Assembly: GCA_015680625.1 (NCBI GenBank)
Contig: JAAAXW010000114.1
Location: 1-64,000 of the forward strand
Direction of reading: 5' to 3'
DNA: 64,000 nucleotides
Source: Mortierella hygrophila
Lineage: Eukaryota > Mortierellomycota > Mortierellomycetes > Mortierellales > Mortierellaceae
In this document: positions 23,601 through 35,100 of the stretch, piece by piece
How positions within the stretch are numbered: the first letter of the stretch is position 1
Layout of the letters: each line of letters begins with the position of its first letter
Position numbers and translations under genes: made by a program
Notes under the pieces: model-generated
The model's database searches: none
Seen by the model: the letters and a program-made list of their open reading frames with translations, nothing else
What the model was told of the DNA's origin: nothing

Positions 23601-25233
23601 GGGCGCTCTGATGGTCCCCTCCTGAATATCCCAGACTTTGAGGCAGGTTGCCTCCTTGGTGAGGGAAGCCAAAAGTCCTGATCTTTGAGGGTTGAATGAT
23701 ATCCGGACGAGTGTTGAAGACTGGGGTGCCGCCTTGGGTCCAGTGTAGAACGAGAGGATCTGCTGAGATGGGTTTCTGATGTCCCAGATTTTGATGACAC
23801 CGTCGTCTGAGCATGAGGCCATCCTGTTTTCGTGGAAAGGATCCATGCACAATCCATGTACAGCCTTTGTTGAGATTACCAGTGATGAAGGGGAGTTGGG
23901 GTCCTCTATCAAAAAATAATATTAGCATTGCGGAGCTAATTAAATAACAGGTATGACAAGCTTTTCGCTTTTCGTAGTTGTTTGTTGCTTTACCTCTGGT
24001 ATCGTACACGCGAATGTACTTCATGCCCATTCCTGCTGCCAGAACTTTGGGCTCGTTTGTAAACCACGCGCATGAAGAGATGACCTCACTTGAACCGTAT
24101 TGACACAACGGCTTGACATCCGTCGACTGGTCATAGCTAATTATTGAGGGAAAGAGTTTTCTGAAAAGTTAGAATTAAAGGCCGACGTGAATATTATTGT
24201 CGAGACGAAGATGTTGTTACTGAAAAGTTACCTGGAGGCATTCAGCGCTCTGGCGGTGCCAGTATCAGCAAGAGAAAGCGGGTTCATTGACAGCCTGGTA
24301 TCTATAACAGCCAAGATTCAGAGCTGTCGGTTACAATGCTCCTCGTAGTGCATGACTCATCTCCGTGTCGCAATAACGAAGGCGTGGGCAACACGTACCA
24401 AAATAACTTTCTGAAGGTTCACTGTTTCGCCCGAATCGCGATGTTTTCAGGCTGCCGGTGGTAGAACGGTTGGTCATGGAGATAGATCCTGAGGGCGCGT
24501 AGTTGGAGTCAGATCCCCTTGACATGTTCATAGACTGCTCGATATCCCAGACCATCAAGCAGTAGTCGTTTCGCACCTTGTCAAGACCTACCGCAAGCAG
24601 GTTAGGCGATTCCTTTGAGAATGCGACGACATTACACGCGCGTGAATGACGGGCGCTGAATGATGGATATGTGCGTTGATTCTGCGCGATCGAGACTTGG
24701 CGAGGGGTATCCGGCCGAAATTCATTCCCCTTGTCCTCGAATATCCAAGGTTCTGACCTGTGCATGCGGATGAGTAGAGTACGTCCAGTTGTCAATCCTA
24801 CAGCAGTGAGGTCCATGTAATTTGGGTCTGGTGACCAAGTAAAGCACTGTATACACATGGTTAGATTATCTCTTACTGCAAAGTCGAGTAGCAGCGCAGT
24901 GCAGTGCGACAGATTATCAAGCGGTATAATGCTGGCTGCCTCTTTTTACCTTCATAAGGGCCACATCGGTGTTGACGGCAATGGGAGTAGCGTGAGGTTT
25001 CCCATCCGCATCCTAGTACGATACAAAGTAAAAGATATATAGCACGGTTGAGTCACCTTGCAAACACTGGTGCAATCTGTTTTTACGGCGGGTGGACATC
25101 ACTGCAACAGAACAGCTTGAAGTTGTACCTCTGGAGTCCACTTGAAGAGGCGCAATTCTGTGGAGCCGATGAGGAACTGGTTATGGTTCGGATGGGGAGA
25201 CCATAGCAGACGATGAGGCCTGGTGGTGGTCAT
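20626..25233 (-). CDS. SEA4: SEA/GATOR2 complex subunit Sea4 (MIOS/Mio), WD40 and zinc-RING protein
   Basis: Sea4/MIOS is a scaffold of the vacuolar GATOR2 complex that relays amino-acid status to TORC1. Twelve minus-strand exons fit in phase: 25129-25233, 24950-25012, 24399-24846, 24232-24301, 23994-24160, 23423-23905, 22575-23321, 22273-22474, 22087-22178, 21705-21988, 20886-21588, 20626-20774; total 1170 aa. The N-terminus (RPHRLLWSPHPNHNQFLIGS) matches the MIOS first WD repeat; further WD motifs include MVWDIEQ and KIWDIRNP (about residues 1-450). An alpha-solenoid follows. The C-terminus has paired zinc ligands: CNFCNQ (about 1005), CPSCSKPLPRCAIC (about 1085), and in the last exon WCQTCRHGGHAMHM...CPVSDCNCLC. 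Without splicing at GTAAGT (20885) the frame reads on to a stop at 20818 and loses the RING, so the last exon is needed for a normal family ending. Sea4 is about 1040 aa in yeast and MIOS 875 aa in human. Confidence 0.93.
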
Positions 25234-25762
25234 TGTTGAGATGGCCCGATCACGGCACGCGGTAAGGGATTAAGAGTGTGGGTGAGGGAAAGAGGGTTGG
25301 TGCGAAAAGTGAGCGCCAGCTGAAAGAAAAAAGGGACCAACCACTGGCTTCCTCCTGCGGACTGCTTTTCCGCTCGACATCCATTTTTCACACTTTGCCA
25401 ATTAGAGGTGCCTGACTGACTAGGCGGTGCACGTTCAGGAGCGCGAGCGAACGCACACAAAGATAATAGATTAGGTTTATCACGAAGCTTTCCTCAAATG
25501 ATCTCCAGGCCCACGCAATTGAAGAGACCCTTCAAGCCACCACCAGAGTAACAGGGTGCCAGGATTAAAAATACTTGGTCAATGCGTTTGATTGATTAAG
25601 GCTTTAGGCATTGCTCCCTATCGATGAAAAATGATAAGCGATCCAATCTACTAAAATTTTCGTTAACAAGAAAAGAAATGGTGATATCAATGCTCCTCAG
25701 CTTTCCTCGTTCAGTCTTCGCTGCCGTGGGGTGAAGATATTCTAACTGTAACGTGAAATATC

Positions 25763-25856
25763 TTAGCCTCACAGAGGCTAATCTAACACCAACAAATGTC
25801 ATATTATCCACCTGCAAAAGCTATTCTGACTCATGCCTTTGGAGACATGTCAGAAT
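25763..25856. repeat. Two small inverted repeats
   Basis: TTAGCCTC-ACA-GAGGCTAA (25763-25781) is a perfect 8-bp hairpin. ATTCTGAC...GTCAGAAT (25823-25856), extended inside by CATG/CATG, is a second. They may be remnants of a small element; no function is evident. Confidence 0.6.
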
Positions 25857-27032
25857 ATCTTGTATAGTCAAAATAGCTGCTGCGTTCACACACAATTAGA
25901 GATATTAAGAGCTTCCCAATAGTTGTACGTATTCGCATACCGAAGAATATAAAACAAGAACCATTGGGTGTTGTAGATGCTTTTTTTCCCTTCGACCGAC
26001 ACGACCGTCTCGACCGCGCGGGTGTCTTTTCCTTTGGGTGAATCTGTCTGACAACCTAGGCCATTTAGCTTGCCCTGTGTTCAAGATACCACAATGGAAC
26101 TCCCGCTCTTGGCGGCACTATATCGGTGCGTTCCCTGAATGCCCTTTTCCTCAATTGGCCCCTTTCAAACAAAACTATCACCGACGGTTGTATGAAATAT
26201 TTTATTACACACGTTCCTATTTGAAGTCAGTGCCTAAAACAACATTTACATCCACTTTATTACGGTCGAACAAGTTTTTTAAAATGTGCGCTATATGAGA
26301 CCTGCATGTTAGCATATCCAGTATCCAATGTCAGAGCGGTATCTCTCATGTATTTTGGATGACTTATACGATGCCCCATAATATTCTCATTGCCCTAGGT
26401 TTAGAATTTAGGCGCTACCACGGATTGATATACACGTTGCTCTCTACTAACCGTTGCCCGCCCCTCCCTCACCCAGCCGGCCTCGGGTCGCGGCAACACT
26501 GTCCACGGGACTTGCACGCCATTTTGCTGGACGCATGGTTCTATATGAATCATAGCAGAGGTTAAGCATGCGAAAAAAAATAGTGTATTGCGATGGAGAA
26601 GCAAGGGAGGTGAGAGAAAGGAATGTGATCGCGTGTGCAAGCAGTTCACGGCTAGTACTCAACGATGTATTCCGAGTGGTGAACTTTGAACTTCTTGCTG
26701 GCAATCCCGCTGGCAATCTCTGCTTGGGGCTTTAGCCGAACTTTTGGCGTCACCACGTTGGTCTCCGCGTGCACTGGCAACGATTATTTTTCAATATTGG
26801 GCAACGATTATCGAAAATCAAATGGCACCGTTTAAAGGCAAGAGAGAAAAGAACTATGGGGCACCATATAAGGCGCCCAAAATAGGTGGGCAATGTTTAG
26901 AGGGTTAGTTTATATCCATTTGACAACTCTTTCCTTGTTAAGCTCACTCTCAACCTCCAACCCGGGTGCCATATACCAGGAAACTAGATGCTGTATGTGA
27001 TATGTGGCGGATGATTGTGTCTTTGTATTATA

Positions 27033-27223
27033 CAGTGCCCTCCCAAAATGTATCGAATTATCGTTTAGAACAGGAAAACAATTCATTCGAGAGATGGTAG
27101 CCGTGCGGGCACTAAGGGATTACAGTACCAGCACCTTAGACCTGTGCCTTTGAAGTAGTTCTTTTGATGATCCAATTCAAACGTATTCTATTTCTTAGTA
27201 CGATACATTTTGGGAGGGTACTA
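27033..27223. mobile_element. MITE with Tc1/mariner-like terminal inverted repeats
   Basis: The left end begins CAGTGCCCTCCCAAAATGT and continues ATCG. The right end, read inward, is TAGTACCCTCCCAAAATGT followed by ATCG. That makes terminal inverted repeats of about 23 bp with two mismatches. TA dinucleotides flank both ends (27031-27032 and 27224-27225), as expected for TA-target insertion by Tc1/mariner transposases. At 191 bp it cannot encode a transposase, so it would be a non-autonomous element mobilised in trans. The internal sequence shows no gene. Confidence 0.85.
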
Positions 27224-27815
27224 TATAGATGGAATCTTTTGCTAGGACGCGAGGCGCCTCGCACACTTGCTACGACACGTCTATGTATGTACGTGCATGG
27301 TCGTGTATTGATGCGCCAATCCTCTGCCAAGGAAAAAAAAATCTTTTGATTGGTGCCCTCGCACAAGTGAACGATAACTCGGGGTTGAACACACTAAGGG
27401 ATGGGAACCGAATTCTCATCAACAAATGGGTCATGAGGTTGGTGAAAACAAGAGAGGGTGGAAGTGAATATGTAGGGACTCATCGGCGAGACAAAGAAAG
27501 AAGAAGGAACAAATGAAAAGAAAAGACGAGAATCTGAAAGTGTAAAGAAAAATAACAAGTGCAACAAAGAGAAAGGAAATCTAACGACAGCAAAAGGCGT
27601 AGCTTGCCGTTGACTTGAGGTCGTCGACGCAAATAAAACGACGAAGGTTCATCCATGTGGACGACCAAAACAAAGTATAGGCGAAAGAGGGAACACAGTG
27701 AAATGATGCGTGAAAAAAAAGGAAGAGGGAACAAAAGATGATAACAGGCTAACTTGGCCAAAAACATTGGACTCACAAACACTGGATCATCCCTTTTGCT
27801 GGCCCCGCGAATAGA

Positions 27816-28104
27816 AAAGCACACCTGGCAAGGAGGACGGCCGTGGCTCTGCCGCGGGTGCTCTGCTTGAGAGTGTCATATAAATGGCTGTTTAGGCACG
27901 TTGGAAACCCTCGACTTTAATTTACGAGGCAACAAGATAAGAAAGCAGAATAACAACAATGCTTGACTTTGAAAGGGGTACGACTGTGGCTCTGCTACGG
28001 GCGTTCTGCTTGAGAGTCCTCCCCCCCATCCCCCCGAACATTCAAAGCACACTTGACAAGGAGCACATCCATGGCTTTACCACGGGACCTTCTTGATAAG
28101 AGTG
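27816..28104 (+). repeat. Three diverged copies of a ~60-bp repeat
   Basis: Copies lie at about 27816-27874, 27965-28018 and 28044-28104. The shared core reads roughly TGGCTCTGC..CGGG...CTTGAGAGT; copies 1 and 3 also share AAAGCACAC.TG.CAAGGAG upstream. Spacing is irregular and divergence moderate, so this is an old local duplication rather than a satellite. Its function is unknown. Confidence 0.65.
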
Positions 28105-28368
28105 GCAAACTTAAAAGGCCGATGGGGCTCAATGGAAATGGGAACCCTAAGCGGAAAAAAAACGAAAAAAAGAGGAATAAAGCCCAGGGCAGCAACCTAG
28201 TGCTACGATACTGTGTTCTCGGGCAGGTTTCCGATTGTCAGAAACCACTTCTTCATCTAGCTGACTATTAGCATTATTGCAACCTGATCTGCCCAAGACC
28301 CTCGCCTAATTAACCTAGGCTGCCAAATAGGCAAAAAAAAATGCCGAAACGAGAAGCAAAAAGAATCG

Positions 28369-28449
28369 CGTCAACTGCAGGATTTGAACCTGCGCGGGAG
28401 AACCCATTTGATTTCAAGTCAAACGCCTTAACCACTCGGCCAAATTGAC
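28369..28449 (-). tRNA. tRNA-Ser (anticodon UGA)
   Basis: Read on the minus strand, the acceptor stem GTCAATT pairs with AGTTGAC and the discriminator is G, the eukaryotic serine identity base. The D arm holds TGGCCGAGTGGTTAAGGC (box A). The anticodon stem TTTGA/TCAAA closes the loop CTTGAAA, giving TGA, which reads UCA. The long variable arm (GGGTTCTCCCGCG) is typical of serine tRNAs, and the T arm contains GGTTCAAATCC (box B). It has no intron. Confidence 0.95.
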
Positions 28450-28616
28450 TTCACGTTATTGTTTAATTTGTCATAAATGATCTACTTTTCATTTGGCGCC
28501 ACCAATTGGAGCAGCAGCAGCGATCAAGAAAAGCGGTGACGTAGACACAACGGTGGCAAGTGGCGTCTGGACAGTTACGGTCGATAGGAAGGTCCCTGGC
28601 GCCGAGTATCCGCAGT

Positions 28617-29443
28617 TAGTCGGTGCAGGCCAGGCAGCACCCTCCCATCCCTGAACTTACTACGAGTACATCCCCAAGGTGTTGCTTACCCACCTCTGAG
28701 CCAGCGATTCTTTTGCAGGAAGCGTCTCGAGTTTCAATTTCCGTACCCTGGAGAAAAAAAAAAGCAATGATTTCTGCCGCGACCAAGGACCCACGCGATT
28801 GTTGGAGAGTTTGTTAGGAAGGAGGAGGCTGTCAATGATGGAGAGGACAGCGCCTGGGCCTTTGGTCGCTCTAGGGCACGTTCCATCATCATGTGTGGCT
28901 AGCGAAGCGCCACATGGGCAGAAGCCATCACGGGTGATGTAACCGTATCTTTGACTCCAGTCACTCGGGGCCTGTGTACTTGGACGTATTGTCCTTGGCA
29001 GAGATGCCCTAGGTCAGTTCCCACGGAATGAAGACATGTTGTTGTGCGTGGAAAATGTGATGTAAGAAAACGAGGCAGAGTTAGGAAAATAAAAAAGAGA
29101 GGACAGTTCAAGTATGATGTGCTTTCACAAAGAGTGAAATGGAAGGAGAGTAGATTTGGCCGGGTATTCGCGATGACTATTACTGTGTCTATCGTATCAT
29201 TTTATTTCTCCCAGAGAAAAAAAACGCCTTACCTACGAAAAGAACCTTGTATACGAAAAAAGCCTTACCCAGAGCCGTGCCAACAATTAAGAGAGTTGCC
29301 CACAAAGTGATAATCCACCTGAATTCATCCATATTGATTCGCATAGCGATAGACGGCTTGGCCATCAACAAACTAAGGTGTGACACCATCATGGTCATCA
29401 CCGACAGATGAAAACAACACAAGGGAACAACTGTGACAGCCAT
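28617..29443 (-). pseudogene. Doubtful small secreted-type Cys-rich gene, frame unclear
   Basis: I do not recognise a family. On the minus strand, an ATG at 29443 (and a nearer one at 29332, MDEFRWIITLW...) opens a hydrophobic N-terminal segment ending ALLIVGTALG-like at a GTAAGG donor (29268). Further along, an open frame from a CAG acceptor at 28972 reads DWSQRYGYITRDGFCPCGASL and then THDDGTCPRATKGP, which looks like a real extracellular Cys-containing domain. It continues to a stop at 28660, or after a possible intron to a Cys-rich end near 28617. I could not join the two parts in phase; a neighbouring frame (ISAKDNTSKYTGPE) ends in TGA where the second begins. It is either a gene with an exon I missed or a frame-shifted relic. 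Confidence 0.3.
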
Positions 29444-29652
29444 TGTAGGTTTCTTGTCTCTGTCATTCCTTTTGTCATCTTCACGCTTACCCTCCATCTT
29501 TTAATCGTATCCCAGCGCCTTCACTTTTTTTTTTTTCAGTTTATCAACTCTCTTTCCATATTCACTTGTTCATTTGTTTCTTCATCTTCTCTGCCTCCCT
29601 CTCGCTCACACTTCGCACACTTGCGTTTTTTTTCTCCACCTCCCATCTCCTG

Positions 29653-30826
29653 CATTTCAAACCTTGCGAAAAGGAGAACATGTCTCGCTCAACCAACCAA
29701 ACCAGCAGCAATCGCGTCTACACCATCCTCCCATAAATCAACTCTGGAAAAATTGCGAAGGAAATCAAAGTGTTCGGACCAGGAGACAAGTCTGTCTAAA
29801 AAAAGAGCATGAGAGAAAGGCGCGGTTCAGGAACTTGGTATAGATTTGACGATGAGTGGCATCAAGGAGAACATCAAGAAGCGGCAGCGACAGCCTTTTG
29901 GTGCCCGAGCACCTGTCATTCATGCACTCTTTACGGATGATATGGGCGAGGTAGAGTATAACTGGTTATTTTCTAAAGGCAAAGGTCCTGAATGTGATCG
30001 TTGATCTCGCTCAAAAATCTGTAGATGAACGAACGAAAGAGTCCCGTTAGATCAGTAAGAGCTGTGCGAGGGGAAGTTCTTTCACAACAACAACTTCTCG
30101 CACAGATGTCTCTCATTCCTCGCCAACCCCAAAAAGCTTAAAGTTCAAAACATCAGACACATGGTTTACCCTCACGACGTCTTCAACAACGCACCCGGAT
30201 CAACAGCGGCGGGTCCACCTTTGGATCGAGGATCCTCAAGCCGCGGCAGACTGTATGGAGACTTCCAGCACAAAGCAAGGTCGAGCTCCCGTCGCGCAGG
30301 TGTCCAAGAAACTCAAGTCCAAGGGAAGCGTCACAGAGATTCGCGTCGTTGGGGTGCTGGAACATTCTTCGAGACTGGAAGCGCGTTTGCAGGTCAGATC
30401 TCAAGAGCATACGAGCGCATGACTGTCGAAGAGAGGGAGCTCATGAGTAAGCGGATGTTGTTCCTGTCAGGATAAGAAGGAGACGGCCGTCTGTGGGCAG
30501 ATGATAAGCAGCATTAGACCATGACAATGTCACTGAATATTCTCTTTACGATCTTCAACTGAGGCGACAACAGACCAGGATCACAGGAGATACGTGGACC
30601 TCACTTGCTCAACGGCCAGTCGACAACGCAAAGTACCTCAAGTACTTCACCGAGTCAAGTCGCAAGAAACCAGTCATTCCGCCCTATATTGAGGTCGGTG
30701 CAGAGTCGCCGTCTCGCGGAGCGTTTCGAGTTTGCCTCGACACCGATACGTTTTATTTGAACAGTAGGCGACATCTGTGCAAGGGAAGTAGTCTCAGGAA
30801 TGTGGACGTGATTGAGGAACCTTAAA
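29653..30826 (+). pseudogene. Unknown protein gene, probably disrupted
   Basis: I do not recognise a family. A plus-strand frame runs through KSTLEKLRRKSKCSDQETSL, meets a TGA at 29810-29812, and continues in the same frame through GAVQELGIDLTMSGIKENIK and PFGARAPVIHALFTDDMGE to a GTAGAG donor at 29951. Beyond an acceptor at about 30024, MNERKSPVRSVRAVRGEVLS reads on to a stop just after an A5 run. One base off, a second frame stays open from 30051 to 30419 (VSKKLKSKGSVTEIRVVGVL). A last open segment, 30572-30826, reads RITGDTWTSLAQRPVDNAKY and ends in TAA. One nonsense codon plus one 1-base shift in the A-run would explain this. An intact multi-exon model starting at ATG 29852 (exon 2 at 30051) is also possible, but needs a weak GTCAGA donor. 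Confidence 0.45.
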
Positions 30827-31173
30827 GTATTGCTGGTTAATGCTTTGTTTTCATGTTGATGGTGAAAGTTCAACGCAAGGTTTTGAGGAGATGAAAAGAC
30901 GAGAATGACATGACATAATACATTTTTGATTACCGCGTGCCGTAAGTCCTAGCAGCTAAGAGTTAAAAAAATAAGATATGGGTCGAGAGAAGAGAAGAAA
31001 GAAAAAGAGAGCGTTTGCTTTGGTTGTTTTATTCCTCTCTTTTCCCTCCTTTTTTTGATTTTCTGGTGTGCCTGTATGTTACCATTCGTAATAATCAGCA
31101 CTAGCAACAAGGGTGGTGCCACCAGATGCATGCAGGGTTGACTACCTCCATTGCCTTATCCAACCCAAAACAC

Positions 31174-32135
31174 TCAAGCAACGCCTCGAAAACCAGTAGC
31201 GATACCACGAAGAGCGTCTTGGAGGCTGGCGATAATACCACTCACATCAACAGCGCCAGCCATCATGGGCATGCAAGCACCAAGAGCACCAAGGTCCCCA
31301 GAGTTCAGCATCGCGGGAGCACCAGTACTGAGACCGCCCAGATCTGCAGGACCGCCACCAGCAATAGCACCTAGACCGGCAGGAACACCCATCATCGGAG
31401 GGACACCACCTCCAACAACACCCAGAGGAAAATCAACGCTATCGGGAGCCAAAAGTGGGTCCAGCCCTGGACCCAGGCGATCTTGTGCACCAGCGGCAGC
31501 GAGCATACCGATACCGAGAGCACCAAGACCACCGGCACCCGGGGCGGAAGAAAGAGGCATCGATCCTCCACCGATTAGACTTTGTTCACCAATAAGTCCG
31601 AGCATACCATTGGCACCTTTGAGGCCATTGACAGGGCCAAGCATGCCAGGGCCGCCAGAGAGACCAGTAAACTAGTAAGACCAGCGATAGCAGTACCACT
31701 ACCAAAACTAGCGCCACCAATATCGCTAACGGAACCAAGCATGCCGGGATCACCAAGGCTTCTATCGCCGAGAACAGTACCCCAAGAGCCACTGCCAAGA
31801 CCGCCGAGATAGCCAAGACTGTCAGCATAACCGTGTTCGCCCAGACCGCCTTGACCACCATAGTTACCATAATTGTTGTAGTTTTAGTCATAACTATAGT
31901 TGGTGATGTTTGGAAGAAAGGCGTTGAGGACAGACTGGACATTGTTGATGGGGAGAAAGTCGGTCTCAAAGGCGATCGTGACGGGCGAGACGGGGACCTG
32001 TATTGGCCAGCAGTCAGGTCCTGAGCAGAGGGTACCGGTGCCATCATCGCCGTAGCTCAGGTCAGAACCGGAGCAGTAGGCTAAACTTTGCGGGACTGCG
32101 GAGATGACTGCGAGCAGGTGGACTTGACGAGGGTC
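31174..32135 (-). pseudogene. Gly-rich secreted-type protein, disrupted
   Basis: On the minus strand an open frame begins near 32135 with a hydrophobic stretch (VHLLAVISAVPQSLA) that looks like the end of a signal peptide, followed by YCSGSDLSYGDDGTGTLC. No ATG precedes it; a (CA)n microsatellite lies directly upstream, on the side where a start would be. The frame meets a TAA at 31884-31886 inside a Tyr/Asn-rich stretch (NYSYD*NYNNYG), runs on through a Gly/Leu-rich region (GGLGEHGYADSLGYLGGLG), and shifts frame near 31665-31672. It ends in another Gly/Ala/Met-rich part with stop at 31174. Composition and repeats (GLG, GML) continue across the breaks, so I read one former gene with a lost start, a nonsense codon and a frameshift. 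The long opposite-strand frames are its shadow. Confidence 0.6.
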
Positions 32136-32142
32136 AGCAACT

Positions 32143-32186
<44 letters not shown>

Positions 32187-35100
32187 AGAAAGAGAGGGGG
32201 CTGGTTTGTGTGTGGCTGTGTTGGAATGAGGCAGTGCGCTGGAGCAGCTGGATACCGTTCTCTGTCTGGGATCCGGCGATGGCTTTTGTAGTCGGCCCTT
32301 TCTAGAAAGAAGATCAGAACGCGTTGTCTGCGAGAGTCGACGAGGGCGTTTCTATCGGTTGACGGAGCGGGCAATAAAACGGGTGACAAAAAAGAACGCC
32401 CAAGGATGAAGGAAAGTTAGCGCTCACAAGAAAATGAGCCTTCAAGGCCAGCATATTGGCTTGGTATGCATCCATCCAATCCAATCTACCGATCGTTTTA
32501 CCGCGGCAATATGTGGTAAATGAGACTGACCCCATGGTTCATCATGGATGGATAGATTGATAGTACAGTAGTGTGTCTAGTGGATAATGGGGCGGGAATG
32601 GGAAATGAGGGTGCGGGAAGAAGAGAGAGAGAGAGAGACACACACACAGAGAGAGAAGTGATAGAAGAAGGAAGGAGTAAGTTGCGCCTAGACAAGGACG
32701 AATAAAAGAAATATGTCGTTCGTTTCATGGTAAAAGGTAAACACGAGTGATGAGGTGAGCAAGATGCATAGTAGCTGTCCCCTGTCTGCACTATGCATCT
32801 ACTCCACCATTCTATGCAAAGTGATCGAATCCGCTGTTTGTGACCTATGGTGTTGATTTGAGGGGCTTAAGAATGAGATGAGGGAGGAAGAGGGAGAAAT
32901 GACCCATGAAATAATTGTGCATGCTGACCCTTTACTTTTATTTTTCTTTGGAGCATGGTCATGGGACTATTGGACTGACGAATGAAAAATTAAGCATTGT
33001 AAATAGCCATGACAAAATGATTTTTTGTGACTCCTTCGTTTCTTCCCGCTACATCATCCCATACCATGGACATTTCCTAGCCCATTGCTATTTGCTTTCT
33101 TTTTAGGCTTTCGAACTCCTCCTTACCATGCTCCTCAGCATCATCGATCATTCACTCATTCCACTCAAAGTCGTCATCCTACCGCTACCCTCACTTACTC
33201 TGTGTCTTTTATCATTTTGATAAACGTGCAACCATTACCCCATCCAAATGTTGCTGGTGCTCCTCGTTGTTCAACAAGTACTTCCTACTCATGTTCTCAT
33301 GTTGTTTACACGAAAAGCAAGTGTTAAGTGCTTGGGCGAATGCATTTCATTGGTCCACCTAGTCACTGCGGCCCGTGTCTCCTTCCCAGTCCCTAGACCC
33401 TCCTATCCTTACCATTGAATACTGTACTCACAAAAAAATGAAATGAATAAAAAAGGGGGTTGCTATCTTAACCAAACACAACGTAAGACCACCGAGGAGC
33501 GTACACAAAACAAACAACAAACGACGATAACAAACAACAACAAGGACAACAACAACAACAGCAAGCATGAATATGTAAAATAAATTGCGCGGGAAAAAAA
33601 TTTAGTAGAGGGTTGAGCGTCGCGGAACAAACGTTGCATGATGAATGATCCCCCGATTCAATACCCTTTCTTTTCACATAATATCTCACGGGTGCTCCCT
33701 CTGTCTATCTATCCTTTGTTATTGTTGACGGTCCAGGGGGGTCTCCTCAGTGTCATTTTCCCGTCCATTGATCCATCATCCCTCCAAACTTTGTTTTCCC
33801 GCCAATTTTTTTTCTTTTTTTGTTTGCTCATTTGCTTACACCATTCCTTTCTTTGCTCTCATTCGTACGTTGTTCTTTCGTACCATCGTCCTTATTCTGT
33901 CAAACGTATCTCCCTTTCCCTTACCTTCCCTTCTCTTCCCTCCTTTGTCTCTCTCATCCTTTTCCCGCCAATTTTAATTTTCGTATCTTGTGTTTGGGTT
34001 TGTTGATATCGAGGTGGGAGAGCTTGGGCGCGTCGCAAACTGGGAAGGAGTGTTTTGCGTATTATGCAAAAAAAAGGCGATGTGTGAGTGGAGGTGGAAG
34101 AGGCGTCAATAAAATGGAGGGGCTTCATTGGTGCCGTGCAACAACTCCATGACCTGGGAGTATTTTCACTCCCCCCGCACTTTTTGGATTAAATGTCTTT
34201 TCAATAGCCGGGCAAAAGGTAATAAGTGATCATTGATCGCGCAGAGGTGAAGGGAAGTCCTCCCGTGCAGAAGGTAAGACAAGGATGGTGGCACTTGCTC
34301 AGGAACAATCATCAATCGCATCAATGTTGCCGCGCTTTTTTCTCTCCCTTTTCCACCCCCTCCCTCTTCCACCCCCTCCCTCTTCCACCCCTCCCTTCAT
34401 TCCTTCATCCCTTCATCCCTTCACCTCTTTACCCCTTCATCTCTCCTGGATGTATGCATTGTTCTTGAAGAACTAATAAAAGCCTTTATGCACTCCTTGG
34501 CCGTTTCATTTCAATCTTAAGAGAGACTCATATCCCTTTCTCTGTCCCATCCTTCATTCCATCCATCCCTCCTTTGTGTTCATATATTCTGCCCGCCACC
34601 TCTTCCTAGTTTTATGCGGGGGAGCTTTTCTGCAGGCCCATCCATGGTCATGCTTTACACTTTACCATTGGTCGGGACAGGGTCCTTTCATCCTATCGCA
34701 TCTTACTGTCAGTAATATGCATCGCAAGTAGGAGGAATTGATGAAGGAGCGAGATGAAAAAAATAGATGAACATGATCATCTACGGCTGTGGGGGAAGAA
34801 GAGTAAGAAAGGAAGAAGAGACTTATCGTTCACACTGAACGCTGCTATCATCACCAACTGCTTTTGGGCGAAGCGCGCTATTACCTTTGTTTTTTTTTCT
34901 TCCATTTTGACGAAAAGCAGAAAACATGAACAAATTGTTGAGTGAGAAAAAAGGCGGAAAAACAAACAACGGCGGTGGTGACTGGGAGCTATGGGCAATT
35001 CAGATTGTCCCTTCTTATGCCGCCTGTTCTGGAAACGCGCCCTAGCACTAGTGGCATTTGTATTTGTTTGTGCTTTTTGAACCTCCCAACTGGTTCGGAT

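Larger units (their letters stand above)
25234..28616. other. Gene-poor spacer with repeats, a MITE and a tRNA
   Basis: I see no supported protein gene. The stretch includes small inverted repeats (25763-25781; 25823-25856), a 191-bp MITE (27033-27223), three diverged repeats (27816-28104) and tRNA-Ser (28369-28449). Base composition is more AT-rich than in the gene-dense parts. A few open frames of 60-115 codons occur without conserved features or splice support. Confidence 0.5.

Noticed and set aside
31151..31675. Plus-strand Pro/Ala/Arg-rich frame of 174 codons
   Set aside because: It is the antisense of the Gly-rich minus-strand frame; the minus reading has the signal-peptide-like start and repeats.
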